Assembly: GCA_023432235.1 (NCBI GenBank)
Contig: JAEYUX010000182.1
Coordinates: forward strand, 1-22,616
Direction of reading: 5' to 3'
DNA: 22,616 bases
DNA from: Actinomycetes bacterium
GTDB lineage: Bacteria; Actinomycetota; Actinomycetes; Actinomycetales; Demequinaceae
Shown here piece after piece: positions 13,958-21,708 of the stretch; the stretch's first letter is position 1, and each line of letters starts with the position of its first letter. The notes under the pieces were generated by a model. The model made no database searches, was not told the origin of the DNA, and was given only the letters and a program-made list of their open reading frames with translations. A program made the translations under genes and the position numbers.

Positions 13958-16402
13958 ATGGACGGAATGGACGAGATCGTCCGCGAATTCGTCGTGGAAA
14001 GCTACGAGAACCTCGATCAGCTCGATCGCGACCTCGTCGCTCTTGAAGACAAGCCTGGCTCCCGTGACCTGCTGAGTTCGGTGTTTCGCACCATTCACAC
14101 GATCAAGGGAACAAGCGGCTTCTTGGCCTTTGGCACCTTGGAATCGCTCACCCACGTTGGCGAAAACCTCCTGGCCGAGCTCCGTGACGGCAAGCGACCG
14201 ATGACGCAACGCACCACCGATGTGCTCTTGCGCATGGTCGATGCCGTGCGCGAAGTGCTCGGCACCATCGAGGCGACTGGGGCTGAGGGCGAGCACGACA
14301 TCGACGACGTCGTCGCCGACATTCAAGCGGTCCTTGACGACCCGACCGGTGGCGCTGCTGATGCGTCGACGAGCGCGTCAGCCACAGCGTCGTCCGAAAT
14401 TGAGCCTGAGGAGAGCGAGACTGTGAACTCCGACGATGGCGGTGCAGGCGAGGAGCTTGAGGCCGCTCCGGTCGCCAAGAAGCGCGCCGTGCGAAAGCCA
14501 GCCCCGAAGAAGCCAGCCGCAAAGAAGCCAGCCGCCACGAAGCAGCCCGCAGCAAAGCCGGCCGCAGCAAAGCCGGCCGCGAAGGCACCCACGGCGGCAA
14601 AGAAGATCGTGGTGCCCGCGAGACGTGCGGAAGACTCGGACGCCCACGCTGTTGCGGCCGCCCCGATGCCATCGGCCACTCTGAGCGCTCCCGTTGAACC
14701 CGAGGAGGTTGAGGAGACGCCTGCTGTGCGTTCTGCCACCGAATCCTCGATTCGCGTAGACGTTGATGTGCTGGACGCACTGATGCGTCACGTGGGCGAG
14801 CTTGTCCTCGCTCGCAATGCGATGACTCGACTCGCGGGCGACCTTGGCGATGCCTCGCTCGTGCGCGCCTCGCAGCGCTTGTCGCTCATCGCGACTGAAC
14901 TGCAGCAGGGCGTGATGAAGACCCGGATGCAGCCCATCGAGCACGTGTGGTCAAAGGTGCCACGCATGGTGCGCGACATCTCGACGTCTCTTGGTCGCCA
15001 CGTGCGCCTCGAAATGATTGGTCAGGACACCGAGCTCGACCGCGGGTTGCTTGAGGCAATCAAGGACCCGCTCACTCACCTCATTCGTAATGCGATCGAT
15101 CACGGCATTGAGCCGCCCACCGTGCGCGAGTCTGTTGGGAAGGCCCCGACGGGTCTCCTCACGCTGCGTGCCTACCACCAGGGTGGCCAGGTCGTTGTCG
15201 AGATCAGCGACGACGGCAAGGGCATCGACGCGCAGGCCGTGGCGGCCAAAGCCGTGGAACGAGGCCTGCGGACGGCAGCACAAGTTGCCGACATGAGCAC
15301 GCAGGACCTTCTCCACCTCGTGTTCCTGCCAGGCTTCTCCACCGCCGACCACGTGACGAATGTGTCCGGGCGCGGCGTGGGCATGGACGTGGTGAAGACA
15401 AAGGTTGAAGCAATCGGTGGTGTGGTGGACGTGCAGTCCACTCAGGGCCTTGGCACCACGTGGCGCTTGCGGATCCCCTTGACGCTCGCGATCATGCCTG
15501 CGCTCACTGTCGAGTGCAACACCGAGACGTACGCGATTCCGCAGGTCAACCTGCTCGAGCTGCTCGCCGTTGACGACAAGCAATCGGGCATCGAGTACGT
15601 GGGGGAGGCGCCTGTGTACCGCCTCCGTGGTCAGCTGTTGCCGCTCGTCGATCTGCGCGACGTGCTCGGCTCACCCACACGCGATTCACTGGTCAGCGCA
15701 GTCATTGCGGTGGTCCAGGCCGACGGTGGACGCTTTGGCCTTGTTGTCGACCAGGTGCGCAACACCGAAGAAATTGTGGCCAAGCCCATTGCGGCGGCGG
15801 TCAAGAACATCGGCCTGTACGCGGGCGCGACCCTGCTTGGCGATGGATCGGTTGCGCTCATCCTCGACATCCCAGCCGTTGCTCGTCGCGCCCTCGACAC
15901 CGACTTGCAAGAGGCGGTTGCGAGCGCACAGGTTGAGCACGTTGCCGCATCCTCCACGGAACCAATGCTCGTGGTCGGTGTGGGCGATGGGCGTCAAGTG
16001 GCGATGCCACTCGGTGCTGTCACGCGACTTGAGCGGCTGTCTGTCTCGGTCATCGAACAGGTCGCCGGCTCCGCGGTCATGCAGTACCGGGGCCGCATCA
16101 CGCCCGTTGTTGACCTTGCCCGTCTCCTCGGCGACGGCGGCACAGACCGCGAGGACCTCGCGGTTGTGGTGTGCACGCGTGGTGAGCGGACAGTGGCACT
16201 CGTGGCCAATGAAGTTGTCGACATTGTCGAGTGCGCGGTCTCGGACTTCTCTGACGTGTCTGGTTACGGACTGCTTGGCTCCACCGTCATCAAGGAGCGC
16301 GTCACCGAGCTACTCGACTTGCGCGCTGCTGTCACGTCAGCGGACGCGAGCTTCTACGACGCGGAAGATGCCGAGCTTGTCGGCGCCGGATCGGAGTTCT
16401 GA
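13958..16402 (+). CDS. cheA: Chemotaxis histidine kinase CheA with two C-terminal CheW-like domains
   Basis: CheA phosphorylates itself and passes phosphate to CheY and CheB. The 814-residue product has an HPt (P1) domain with phospho-acceptor H47 in FRTIHTIKGTSGFLAF. A long linker (about 130-265) follows, rich in Lys, Ala and Pro, with no visible P2 domain. Next come the P3 dimerisation domain (SSIRVDVDVLDALMRHVGEL) and the P4 ATPase with the N box LTHLIRNAIDHGIE, G1 VEISDDGKGID and G2 SGRGVGMDVVK. A CheW-like P5 domain starts near residue 515 (ALTVECNTETYAIPQVNLLE). A second CheW-like domain runs from about residue 669 (PMLVVGVGDGRQVAMPLG; YRGRITPVVDLARLLG) to near the end. The start ATG 13958 has GGGAG upstream; ATG 13967 is possible. 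cheW begins one base after the stop. Confidence 0.96.
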   Translation: MDGMDEIVREFVVESYENLDQLDRDLVALEDKPGSRDLLSSVFRTIHTIKGTSGFLAFGTLESLTHVGENLLAELRDGKRPMTQRTTDVLLRMVDAVREVLGTIEATGAEGEHDIDDVVADIQAVLDDPTGGAADASTSASATASSEIEPEESETVNSDDGGAGEELEAAPVAKKRAVRKPAPKKPAAKKPAATKQPAAKPAAAKPAAKAPTAAKKIVVPARRAEDSDAHAVAAAPMPSATLSAPVEPEEVEETPAVRSATESSIRVDVDVLDALMRHVGELVLARNAMTRLAGDLGDASLVRASQRLSLIATELQQGVMKTRMQPIEHVWSKVPRMVRDISTSLGRHVRLEMIGQDTELDRGLLEAIKDPLTHLIRNAIDHGIEPPTVRESVGKAPTGLLTLRAYHQGGQVVVEISDDGKGIDAQAVAAKAVERGLRTAAQVADMSTQDLLHLVFLPGFSTADHVTNVSGRGVGMDVVKTKVEAIGGVVDVQSTQGLGTTWRLRIPLTLAIMPALTVECNTETYAIPQVNLLELLAVDDKQSGIEYVGEAPVYRLRGQLLPLVDLRDVLGSPTRDSLVSAVIAVVQADGGRFGLVVDQVRNTEEIVAKPIAAAVKNIGLYAGATLLGDGSVALILDIPAVARRALDTDLQEAVASAQVEHVAASSTEPMLVVGVGDGRQVAMPLGAVTRLERLSVSVIEQVAGSAVMQYRGRITPVVDLARLLGDGGTDREDLAVVVCTRGERTVALVANEVVDIVECAVSDFSDVSGYGLLGSTVIKERVTELLDLRAAVTSADASFYDAEDAELVGAGSEF
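14480..14610 (+). repeat. Lys/Ala/Pro-coding tandem repeats in the cheA linker
   Basis: AAGAAGCCAGCCGC occurs at 14507-14520 and 14522-14535, and GCAGCAAAGCCGGCC occurs twice in tandem at 14549-14563 and 14564-14578. They encode KKPAA/AKPA-type repeats in the linker between HPt and dimerisation domains, similar in composition to histone H1-like tails. Repeat number could vary between strains. Confidence 0.85.
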
Positions 16403-16403
16403 C

Positions 16404-16823
16404 ATGCGACACCAACTTGCGACCTTCAAGCTCGACAACCGCCTGTACGGGGTGGACGTGGAGCGTGTGCAAGAGGCGCTGCGACTGCATCACCGCACCC
16501 CCGTACCGCAGTCTCCGAAGGAAGTCGCCGGGCTCGTCAATCTGCGTGGCCAGGTTGTTCTTCTCGTCGACCTCCGGGCTCGGCTTGGGCGCGAGCCTTA
16601 TGCCGACGACGACGAACCAATGATGGTGGTGGTGAAAGTGGACGGTGAGCCCGTCTCACTCCTCGTTGACCAGGTGGGCGATGTGCTTGAACTTGATGCC
16701 GACCAGTTTGGCCCGCCGCCGCCCACGCTGGAGCCAGCGTTGCGCGATGTGGTGAGGGGGGTCTATTCGCTCGAGGACGGCCTGCTGTTGTCCCTCGATG
16801 TGGATTTGGCCGCACAGGTCTGA
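16404..16823 (+). CDS. cheW: Chemotaxis adaptor protein CheW
   Basis: CheW couples the receptor to CheA in the signalling array. The 139-residue product is a single CheW domain of normal length. It starts QLATFKLDNRLYGVDVERVQ, has PVPQSPKEVAGLVNLRGQVV and LLVDLRARLG in the centre, then VSLLVDQVGDVLELDADQF, and ends VYSLEDGLLLSLDVDLA. The NLRGQVVLLVDLR segment is the most diagnostic. The start ATG 16404 lies one base after the cheA stop, so the two are translationally close. A 72-base gap with two hairpins separates it from the receptor gene. Confidence 0.95.
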   Translation: MRHQLATFKLDNRLYGVDVERVQEALRLHHRTPVPQSPKEVAGLVNLRGQVVLLVDLRARLGREPYADDDEPMMVVVKVDGEPVSLLVDQVGDVLELDADQFGPPPPTLEPALRDVVRGVYSLEDGLLLSLDVDLAAQV

Positions 16824-16841
16824 AGCCCCCTTTATCAACTC

Positions 16842-16884
16842 GTCCCATGACCGATGGGACACCCGTAGGGCACAAGAGGTGCCC
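16842..16884 (+). promoter_or_regulatory. Two adjacent small hairpins in the leader of the receptor gene
   Basis: GTCCCAT-GACCG-ATGGGAC (16842-16860, 7-bp stem) is followed after seven bases by GGGCAC-AAGAG-GTGCCC (16868-16884, 6-bp stem). The second ends four bases before the AAGGAG ribosome binding site (16888-16893) of the receptor gene. They may stabilise or attenuate the message, or modulate translation. Neither loop carries the GGA motif expected for CsrA. Confidence 0.45.
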
Positions 16885-16895
16885 CCCAAGGAGAC

Positions 16896-18569
16896 ATGAT
16901 GTCGAAACTGCGATTGCCGCTCGGGGCGCTGAAGCGAATTCGCCCCCCGCGCATGAGGGGTTTCGGCATCAAGGGGCTGCGGTTGCCCCGTCGCGACGAC
17001 ATCGGGATCCAGCGCAAGATCATGGTGGCGCTCGTCCTCATGGCCGTCCCGGCAGTGGGGGCGTCGGTGGCCGTGGTCGCACTCGGTACTGCGGCGGCAC
17101 AAGATACGCACGCCATTGCTGACGGCCAACGGGATGTGCTTGGACCCGTGTCGAACTTGCGGACCCTTTACGCGCTCGAGCGTTTGAGTCTTGACCGCCT
17201 GGTGTTCGCGACGGACAGCGTTGCTCATGCCGATGCTGTTGCCGAGGTGGCGAGCATTACCAATCAGATCAAGGAGACCACTGATCTCCTTGATGAGCAG
17301 GACATTGTGGCGTCGTCGCCCATGTGGAAAGAGCTCAAGGTCGCTCGTTCGGAATGGATGACGTTCCGGGACGGCACGTTGATGCCGCTCGCCGTGGATG
17401 GTGACTTGGCAGGCTTCGCCGAGGCGGAAGCGACGACGGCGACGCGTGTGAGAAGCACCGTTGACGTTGCGCTCAACCAGTTCGAAACCAAGATGAACGA
17501 CCAGATCAACGCCGATGTCGCGGCCGCCGAAAAGAGCAGCCGCGAAGCGATGGTCATCGTCTCGGTTCTCCTCGTTGTTGGAATCGCCGTATCGACGGTG
17601 GTGGGGTGGATGGTGGCTCGCGGAGTGCGAAAGCGCGCCGCTGCGATGGGCACCGCCCTCGAGGCGATGGCTCATGGCGACCTCACCCACGCCGCTGGAG
17701 TTGACGGTCGCGATGAGATCGGGCAGATGGCGGAGCAGCTAGGCCGTGCTCAGCGGCACTTGAAGGGCGTACTCACTGACGTCGAGGAGGCGGCAGCCAC
17801 GGTTGCCGCCGCTATTGAAGAGATGTCGGCCGCGGGCCGCGAGGTGACCCACGGCTCGCAGCAGACTGCAGCGAATGCCGGGCTCGTCGCAACAGCAGCC
17901 GACGAGGTGTCCCGCAACGTAGGCACCGTCACTCAAGGCGCAGAGGAGTTGGGAGTCTCGATTCAGGAGATCGCCCATAACGCCAATGAGGCGGCACGAG
18001 TGGCCACTGAGGCTGCGCGCGTGGCCGCAGCGACCACCGATATCGTCACCAAGCTTGGTCAGTCGAGCGAAGAGATCGGCCATGTCGTCAAGGTCATCAG
18101 CACGATCGCGTCACAAACGAACTTGCTCGCCTTGAACGCGACGATTGAGGCCGCGCGAGCGGGAGAACTCGGTCGCGGTTTCGCCGTTGTCGCTGGCGAG
18201 GTGAAGGACCTCGCTCAAGGCACCGCGACCGCGACGGACGATATCGCGCGTCGAGTCGAGGCCATTCAAGACGACACCGAATCGGCGGTCGCTGCGATCG
18301 CTCGTGTCACCGAGATCATCGAATCGATCAACCACTTCCAGAGCACGATTGCGGCGGCGGTTGAAGAGCAGACCGCGACGTCAACCGAGATGCGTCGCGG
18401 AGTGGCGATCGCAGCCGATGGCTCTGCATCCATTGCCGCATCAATCACGGACGTCGCCACCCAGACCGCGTCCTCGGTTGAGATTCTCACGTCCTTCGAC
18501 GCGTCAATTGACCAGCTTTCGTCCTTGTCCCACACCCTGCGCTCTCGCGTGGCCGAGTTCACGTTCTAG
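16896..18569 (+). CDS. Methyl-accepting chemotaxis protein (transmembrane chemoreceptor)
   Basis: The 557-residue receptor senses a ligand outside the membrane and controls CheA. It has an unusual strongly basic cytoplasmic N terminus of about 40 residues, TM1 at about 42-64, and an extracellular region of about 150 residues that looks helical (four-helix-bundle type). TM2 lies at about 218-240, then a HAMP domain to about 290. The signalling domain carries the highly conserved hairpin ASQTNLLALNATIEAARAGE then LGRGFAVVAGEVKDLAQG, with the tip near residue 420. There is no NWETF-type C-terminal tail for CheR/CheB, and the protein ends VAEFTF. Start ATG 16896 follows AAGGAG; ATG 16899 is equally near. 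It is the only receptor in the window. The ligand is unknown. Confidence 0.95.
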   Translation: MMSKLRLPLGALKRIRPPRMRGFGIKGLRLPRRDDIGIQRKIMVALVLMAVPAVGASVAVVALGTAAAQDTHAIADGQRDVLGPVSNLRTLYALERLSLDRLVFATDSVAHADAVAEVASITNQIKETTDLLDEQDIVASSPMWKELKVARSEWMTFRDGTLMPLAVDGDLAGFAEAEATTATRVRSTVDVALNQFETKMNDQINADVAAAEKSSREAMVIVSVLLVVGIAVSTVVGWMVARGVRKRAAAMGTALEAMAHGDLTHAAGVDGRDEIGQMAEQLGRAQRHLKGVLTDVEEAAATVAAAIEEMSAAGREVTHGSQQTAANAGLVATAADEVSRNVGTVTQGAEELGVSIQEIAHNANEAARVATEAARVAAATTDIVTKLGQSSEEIGHVVKVISTIASQTNLLALNATIEAARAGELGRGFAVVAGEVKDLAQGTATATDDIARRVEAIQDDTESAVAAIARVTEIIESINHFQSTIAAAVEEQTATSTEMRRGVAIAADGSASIAASITDVATQTASSVEILTSFDASIDQLSSLSHTLRSRVAEFTF

Positions 18570-18579
18570 GCGGTGAGCA

Positions 18580-19641
18580 ATGTCCTCGATCAAGGTGCTT
18601 GTCGTCGATGACTCGATTGTGGTTCGCCGCATTGTGTCCGACGCTCTCGCCGAGGATCCCCGCATTGAAGTGGTGGGCGTCGCGCAGAATGGCTCGATCG
18701 CCCTTCACAAGGCGGCGGCACTGAAGCCCGACCTCATCACGATGGATATCGAGATGCCGGTGATGGACGGCATTGACGCGGTGGCGCAATTGCGCGCTCG
18801 CGGTGACCGCACTCCCATCATCATGTTCTCCACGCTTACCTCGCACGGCGCGTCGGCGACGCTCGATGCTCTCGCCGCCGGCGCGACTGATTACGTGACG
18901 AAGCCCACCCATGTCGCTGATCCAGCTGAAGCAATCGGCGTCATCAAAGACCAGTTACTGCCCAAGATCAAGGGACTGTTCCGCGCTCCGACCTTGCGGA
19001 GTGAGAGCGCCCGGCTATTGCCGACGCGTGGCCCGATCATCGCCCCCAAAGCCGTTGTCGTCGGCTCGTCAACGGGCGGTCCTGAAGCGCTGTCCAAGAT
19101 GATCGCGGCGTTCACTCACCCGCTGCCAGTGCCCATGCTCATCGTCCAGCACATGCCGCCGTTGTTCACGGCCCAACTGGCCGCGCGACTTGACCGGTCG
19201 GGGCCCAACACGGTGGTCGAGGCAAAGGGCGGTGAGGTGCTCAGCCCGGGCACGATCTACCTCGCACCGGGTGATTTCCACATGGAAGTGAGCGACCGCG
19301 CTGGTCGTGCACAAACGGTCCTGAGCCAGGGGCCGCAGGTGAATTTCTGTCGCCCTGCCGTCGATGTGCTCTTCAAGTCTGCAGCCGAGGTCTATGGAGG
19401 CAATCTTCTCGCCGTGGTGCTGACCGGCATGGGTGCAGATGGTCGGGAGGGTGCGCGCTCGATCGTCGAGGCAGGTGGCCGCGTCATCGCCCAGGACGAA
19501 GCGACGTCGGTTGTCTGGGGGATGCCTGGGGCGGTCGCGACGGCCGGCCTTGCCCACGCTCTTGTCCCGATCAGTGAGGTTGGCCCAACTGTTGCTCGCA
19601 CGATCACGCCGCAGGCACATCGTCGGGCGGTGATTGCATGA
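18580..19641 (+). CDS. cheB: Chemotaxis protein-glutamate methylesterase/deamidase CheB
   Basis: CheB removes methyl groups from receptor glutamates and can deamidate glutamine when phosphorylated. The 353-residue product has a receiver domain (about 4-120) with the acidic pair D10-D11 and phospho-acceptor D56 in ITMDIEMPVMDG, and TKPTH containing the conserved lysine. A linker leads to the methylesterase domain from about residue 155. That domain has the catalytic serine S164 in VVVGSSTGGPEAL, the histidine in VQHMPPLFTAQLAARLDRS, and the aspartate in LTGMGADGREGA, so the Ser-His-Asp triad is intact. The start ATG 18580 lies ten bases after the receptor stop, with GGTGAG upstream. The stop overlaps the cheR ATG (ATGA). 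Confidence 0.97.
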   Translation: MSSIKVLVVDDSIVVRRIVSDALAEDPRIEVVGVAQNGSIALHKAAALKPDLITMDIEMPVMDGIDAVAQLRARGDRTPIIMFSTLTSHGASATLDALAAGATDYVTKPTHVADPAEAIGVIKDQLLPKIKGLFRAPTLRSESARLLPTRGPIIAPKAVVVGSSTGGPEALSKMIAAFTHPLPVPMLIVQHMPPLFTAQLAARLDRSGPNTVVEAKGGEVLSPGTIYLAPGDFHMEVSDRAGRAQTVLSQGPQVNFCRPAVDVLFKSAAEVYGGNLLAVVLTGMGADGREGARSIVEAGGRVIAQDEATSVVWGMPGAVATAGLAHALVPISEVGPTVARTITPQAHRRAVIA

Positions 19642-20450
19642 CTCTCACCGACGACACGTTCGATTTTGTCGCAACGCTCGTGCGCCAGCGCAGCGCGATC
19701 CAATTGGAACGCGGCAAGGAGTACCTCGTTGAGTCGCGCTTAGCGCCGCTCGCTCGCACGGCGGGTGCCACCGACGTCGACGCCTACGTGCGGGCGCTCC
19801 GCCACGACAGCACCAAGCACGCGCTCGTGGTTGAAGCTCTCACCACCAACGAGACGTCATGGTTCCGGGACGTCAACCCGTTTACGGTGCTTCGTTCCGA
19901 CGTCGTACCGGATCTCGTTGGACGGGGACGTCGAGACTTCCGCATCTGGTCGGCGGCGTGTTCGAGCGGCCAAGAGCCGTACTCGATCGCCATGACGTTC
20001 TCCGAGCACTTTCCTGCTTTGCGTCCGCAGATTGTGGCGACCGACCTATCGGAGCTCATGCTCGATCGAGCCCGGGCAGGCGAGTACACGCAGCTCGAGA
20101 TCAACCGTGGGCTTCCAGCGCCAATGCTCGTCAAGTACTTCGAGCGCGAGGGCGCGACCTTCACGATCGCGCCGAATCTGCGCAATCAGGTTCAGTTCCG
20201 TCACCACAACTTGCTTGATCCGGCACCCGTCGGTGGTCCATTCGACATCGTGTTCTTGAGAAACGTTCTCATCTACTTCGACGTTGAGACCAAGCGGGAC
20301 GTGCTTCGTCGAGTGCGCATGTCAATGGCACCTGACGGATATCTCCTTCTAGGTGCTGCCGAAACGACGATAGGTGTCGATGAGACATGGGAACGGATCC
20401 AAGTGGGTAGCACGTCCATTTACAGGCCTCGAGAAGGGAAGACGCGATGA
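19638..20450 (+). CDS. cheR: Chemotaxis protein methyltransferase CheR
   Basis: CheR transfers methyl groups from S-adenosylmethionine to receptor glutamates and opposes CheB. The 270-residue product has a helical N-terminal domain (about 1-75) with VEALTTNETSWFRDVNPFTV, the conserved stretch leading into the catalytic domain. The SAM-binding part shows FRIWSAACSSGQEPYSIAMT, then IVATDLSELMLDRARAGEYT and FDIVFLRNVLIYFDVETKRD, and ends with APDGYLLLGAAET, all typical of CheR. Both ends overlap neighbours: its ATG lies in the cheB stop (ATGA) and its stop in the cheY ATG. It is close to the usual 270-290 residues with no extra domain. Confidence 0.96.
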   Translation: MTLTDDTFDFVATLVRQRSAIQLERGKEYLVESRLAPLARTAGATDVDAYVRALRHDSTKHALVVEALTTNETSWFRDVNPFTVLRSDVVPDLVGRGRRDFRIWSAACSSGQEPYSIAMTFSEHFPALRPQIVATDLSELMLDRARAGEYTQLEINRGLPAPMLVKYFEREGATFTIAPNLRNQVQFRHHNLLDPAPVGGPFDIVFLRNVLIYFDVETKRDVLRRVRMSMAPDGYLLLGAAETTIGVDETWERIQVGSTSIYRPREGKTR

Positions 20451-20830
20451 AGGCCCTCGTCATTGACGATTCGCGCGTCATGCGAAAGATCGTCGGGGGG
20501 ATCTTGAACGGAGCAGGCTTCGACGTCGTCGAGGCCGCGGACGGTCAGGAAGCGCTCGACCAGATGACCCTGAACGATGACATCACGCTGTGTTGCATCG
20601 ACTGGAACATGCCTGTGATGTCGGGTTTCGAGTTCGTTGTCGAGGTGCGCAAGCATCCGCAATGGCGCGACGTGACGTTGATGATGGTGACCACGGAAGG
20701 CGAACAGGGCCAGATCGTACGAGCTCTCGCTGCGGGCGCCCATGAGTACGTCATCAAGCCGTTCACCCCAGAGGTGATTCTCGACAAACTCCAGTTCCTT
20801 GGACTGGTCGACGTGAAGGAGACGGTATGA
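20447..20830 (+). CDS. cheY: Chemotaxis response regulator CheY (first copy)
   Basis: This is a stand-alone receiver domain of 127 residues that takes phosphate from CheA and acts on the motor. The acidic pocket is D7-D8 (VIDDSRVMRKI), the phospho-acceptor is D52 in CIDWNMPVMSGFEF, and the switch threonine and lysine are in MMVTTEGE and EYVIKPFTPE. The DWNMP motif is the same as in E. coli CheY. The C terminus is about five residues longer than a minimal receiver. Its ATG overlaps the cheR stop and its stop overlaps the ATG of the following CheX-like gene, a coupling that suggests the pair is made in fixed ratio. Which of the two CheY proteins drives the motor cannot be told from sequence. 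Confidence 0.95.
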   Translation: MKALVIDDSRVMRKIVGGILNGAGFDVVEAADGQEALDQMTLNDDITLCCIDWNMPVMSGFEFVVEVRKHPQWRDVTLMMVTTEGEQGQIVRALAAGAHEYVIKPFTPEVILDKLQFLGLVDVKETV

Positions 20831-21297
20831 CGAGTCGCGACACATGGGAACCGCTCAGCGGGACGGATCCCGTTCTCACCATCGCGCAGGACTTATTCAC
20901 CACGATGATTGACGGCGAACCCGGTCATTTGTCAGCGTGGATGGGCGACACCCCCGTGCTCGAGGACCCTCGCTATGCCTGGGTAGACGTCGATGGTCCG
21001 GTGGCGACGCGGGTCATGCTCATGGCAGGGCGGGCCACAGGCGAGAACCTGACGCGCGCGCTCCTTGAAATGGAACCGCATGAGCCAGTGTCCGACGCCG
21101 ACTTCGCCGACGCCGTGGGAGAGATCGCGAACGTGGTGGGCGGCAATGTGAAGTCGCTTGTGACCAACCCAGGTGCACTGTCGCTTCCCGTGGTGGGCCG
21201 TGACGAGCCCGACAACTCGAGCGCAATGCGACTGATGGCAACGTACTTTGGATGGAAGGGCGCGCCACTGGGCGTCAGCCTGTGGGCATTGACCTAG
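20827..21297 (+). CDS. CheX-like CheY-P phosphatase (first copy)
   Basis: The 156-residue product has the core motif of CheC/CheX/FliY phosphatases: DADFADAVGEIANVVGGNVK, with catalytic E99 and N102 spaced E-x-x-N. In this family these two residues enter the CheY active site and speed dephosphorylation. Before the motif lies a strand-helix part, WVDVDGPVATRVMLMAGRAT then GENLTRALLEME, and after it NPGALSLPVVG, which contains the usual following proline. Only one E-x-x-N motif is present, as in CheX rather than CheC. The start overlaps the cheY stop (ATGA). A gap of 48 bases then precedes the second cheY. The exact family (CheX or single-motif CheC) is not certain. Confidence 0.82.
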   Translation: MTSRDTWEPLSGTDPVLTIAQDLFTTMIDGEPGHLSAWMGDTPVLEDPRYAWVDVDGPVATRVMLMAGRATGENLTRALLEMEPHEPVSDADFADAVGEIANVVGGNVKSLVTNPGALSLPVVGRDEPDNSSAMRLMATYFGWKGAPLGVSLWALT

Positions 21298-21331
21298 GAA
21301 ACGCGGGCCCTCAGCCCCGAATGACCAAGGA

Positions 21332-21340
21332 AGAAGGTGA
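21332..21340 (+). promoter_or_regulatory. Ribosome binding site that sets the start of the second cheY
   Basis: AGAAGGTGA at 21332-21340, five bases before the ATG at 21346, resembles the AGGAGGTGA consensus. It contains the in-frame GTG at 21337, which would add three residues; the ATG is preferred because it gives the normal MKVVVADDSR receiver start. Confidence 0.6.
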
Positions 21341-21345
21341 TCGAC

Positions 21346-21708
21346 ATGAAGGTCGTAGTCGCCGATGACAGCCGCGTGATGCGGCAGATCGTGATCCGCA
21401 CGCTCAGGCAAGCGGGCTACGACTGGTGGGAGATTGAAGAGGCGGAGAATGGCGCTGATGCGCTCACGAAGATTCGTGAGATGCAGCCGGACTTTGTGCT
21501 CTCTGACTGGAACATGCCCGAGATGTCGGGCATTGAGTTGCTGCGCAACTTGCGCGGCGAAGGCAACCAGACTCCTTTCGCCTTTGTCACCTCGGAGGGA
21601 TCGGCCTCGATGCGCTCGCAAGCTGAGCAAGCCGGCGCCCTGTTCCTCATCTCCAAGCCGTTCACCGCGGACGTGTTCCGCGACACCATCGACCCCTTCA
21701 TCGCATGA
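21346..21708 (+). CDS. cheY: Chemotaxis response regulator CheY (second copy)
   Basis: A second stand-alone receiver of 120 residues. The acidic pair is D7-D8 (VVADDSRVMRQIV), the phospho-acceptor is D54 in LSDWNMPEMSGIELL, and the switch residues lie in FAFVTSEGS and LISKPFTADVF. It differs clearly from the first CheY, for example YDWWEIEEAENGADALTKIR in helix 1-strand 2, so it is not a recent duplicate, and the two may have separate jobs such as motor control and phosphate sink. It is separated by 48 bases from the preceding CheX-like gene and has its own ribosome binding site. Its stop overlaps the next gene (ATGA), repeating the cheY-cheX arrangement just upstream. Confidence 0.94.
   Translation: MKVVVADDSRVMRQIVIRTLRQAGYDWWEIEEAENGADALTKIREMQPDFVLSDWNMPEMSGIELLRNLRGEGNQTPFAFVTSEGSASMRSQAEQAGALFLISKPFTADVFRDTIDPFIA

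Noticed and set aside
15570..16403. Long upstream extension of the cheW frame as a larger gene
   Set aside because: The frame is open by chance inside cheA; its translation is Ser/Arg-rich without family similarity, and the CheW domain begins cleanly at 16404.
16868..16884. CsrA-binding hairpin before the receptor gene
   Set aside because: The loop is AAGAG, not GGA, and the GGA of the ribosome binding site lies outside the stem, so a CsrA site is not supported.
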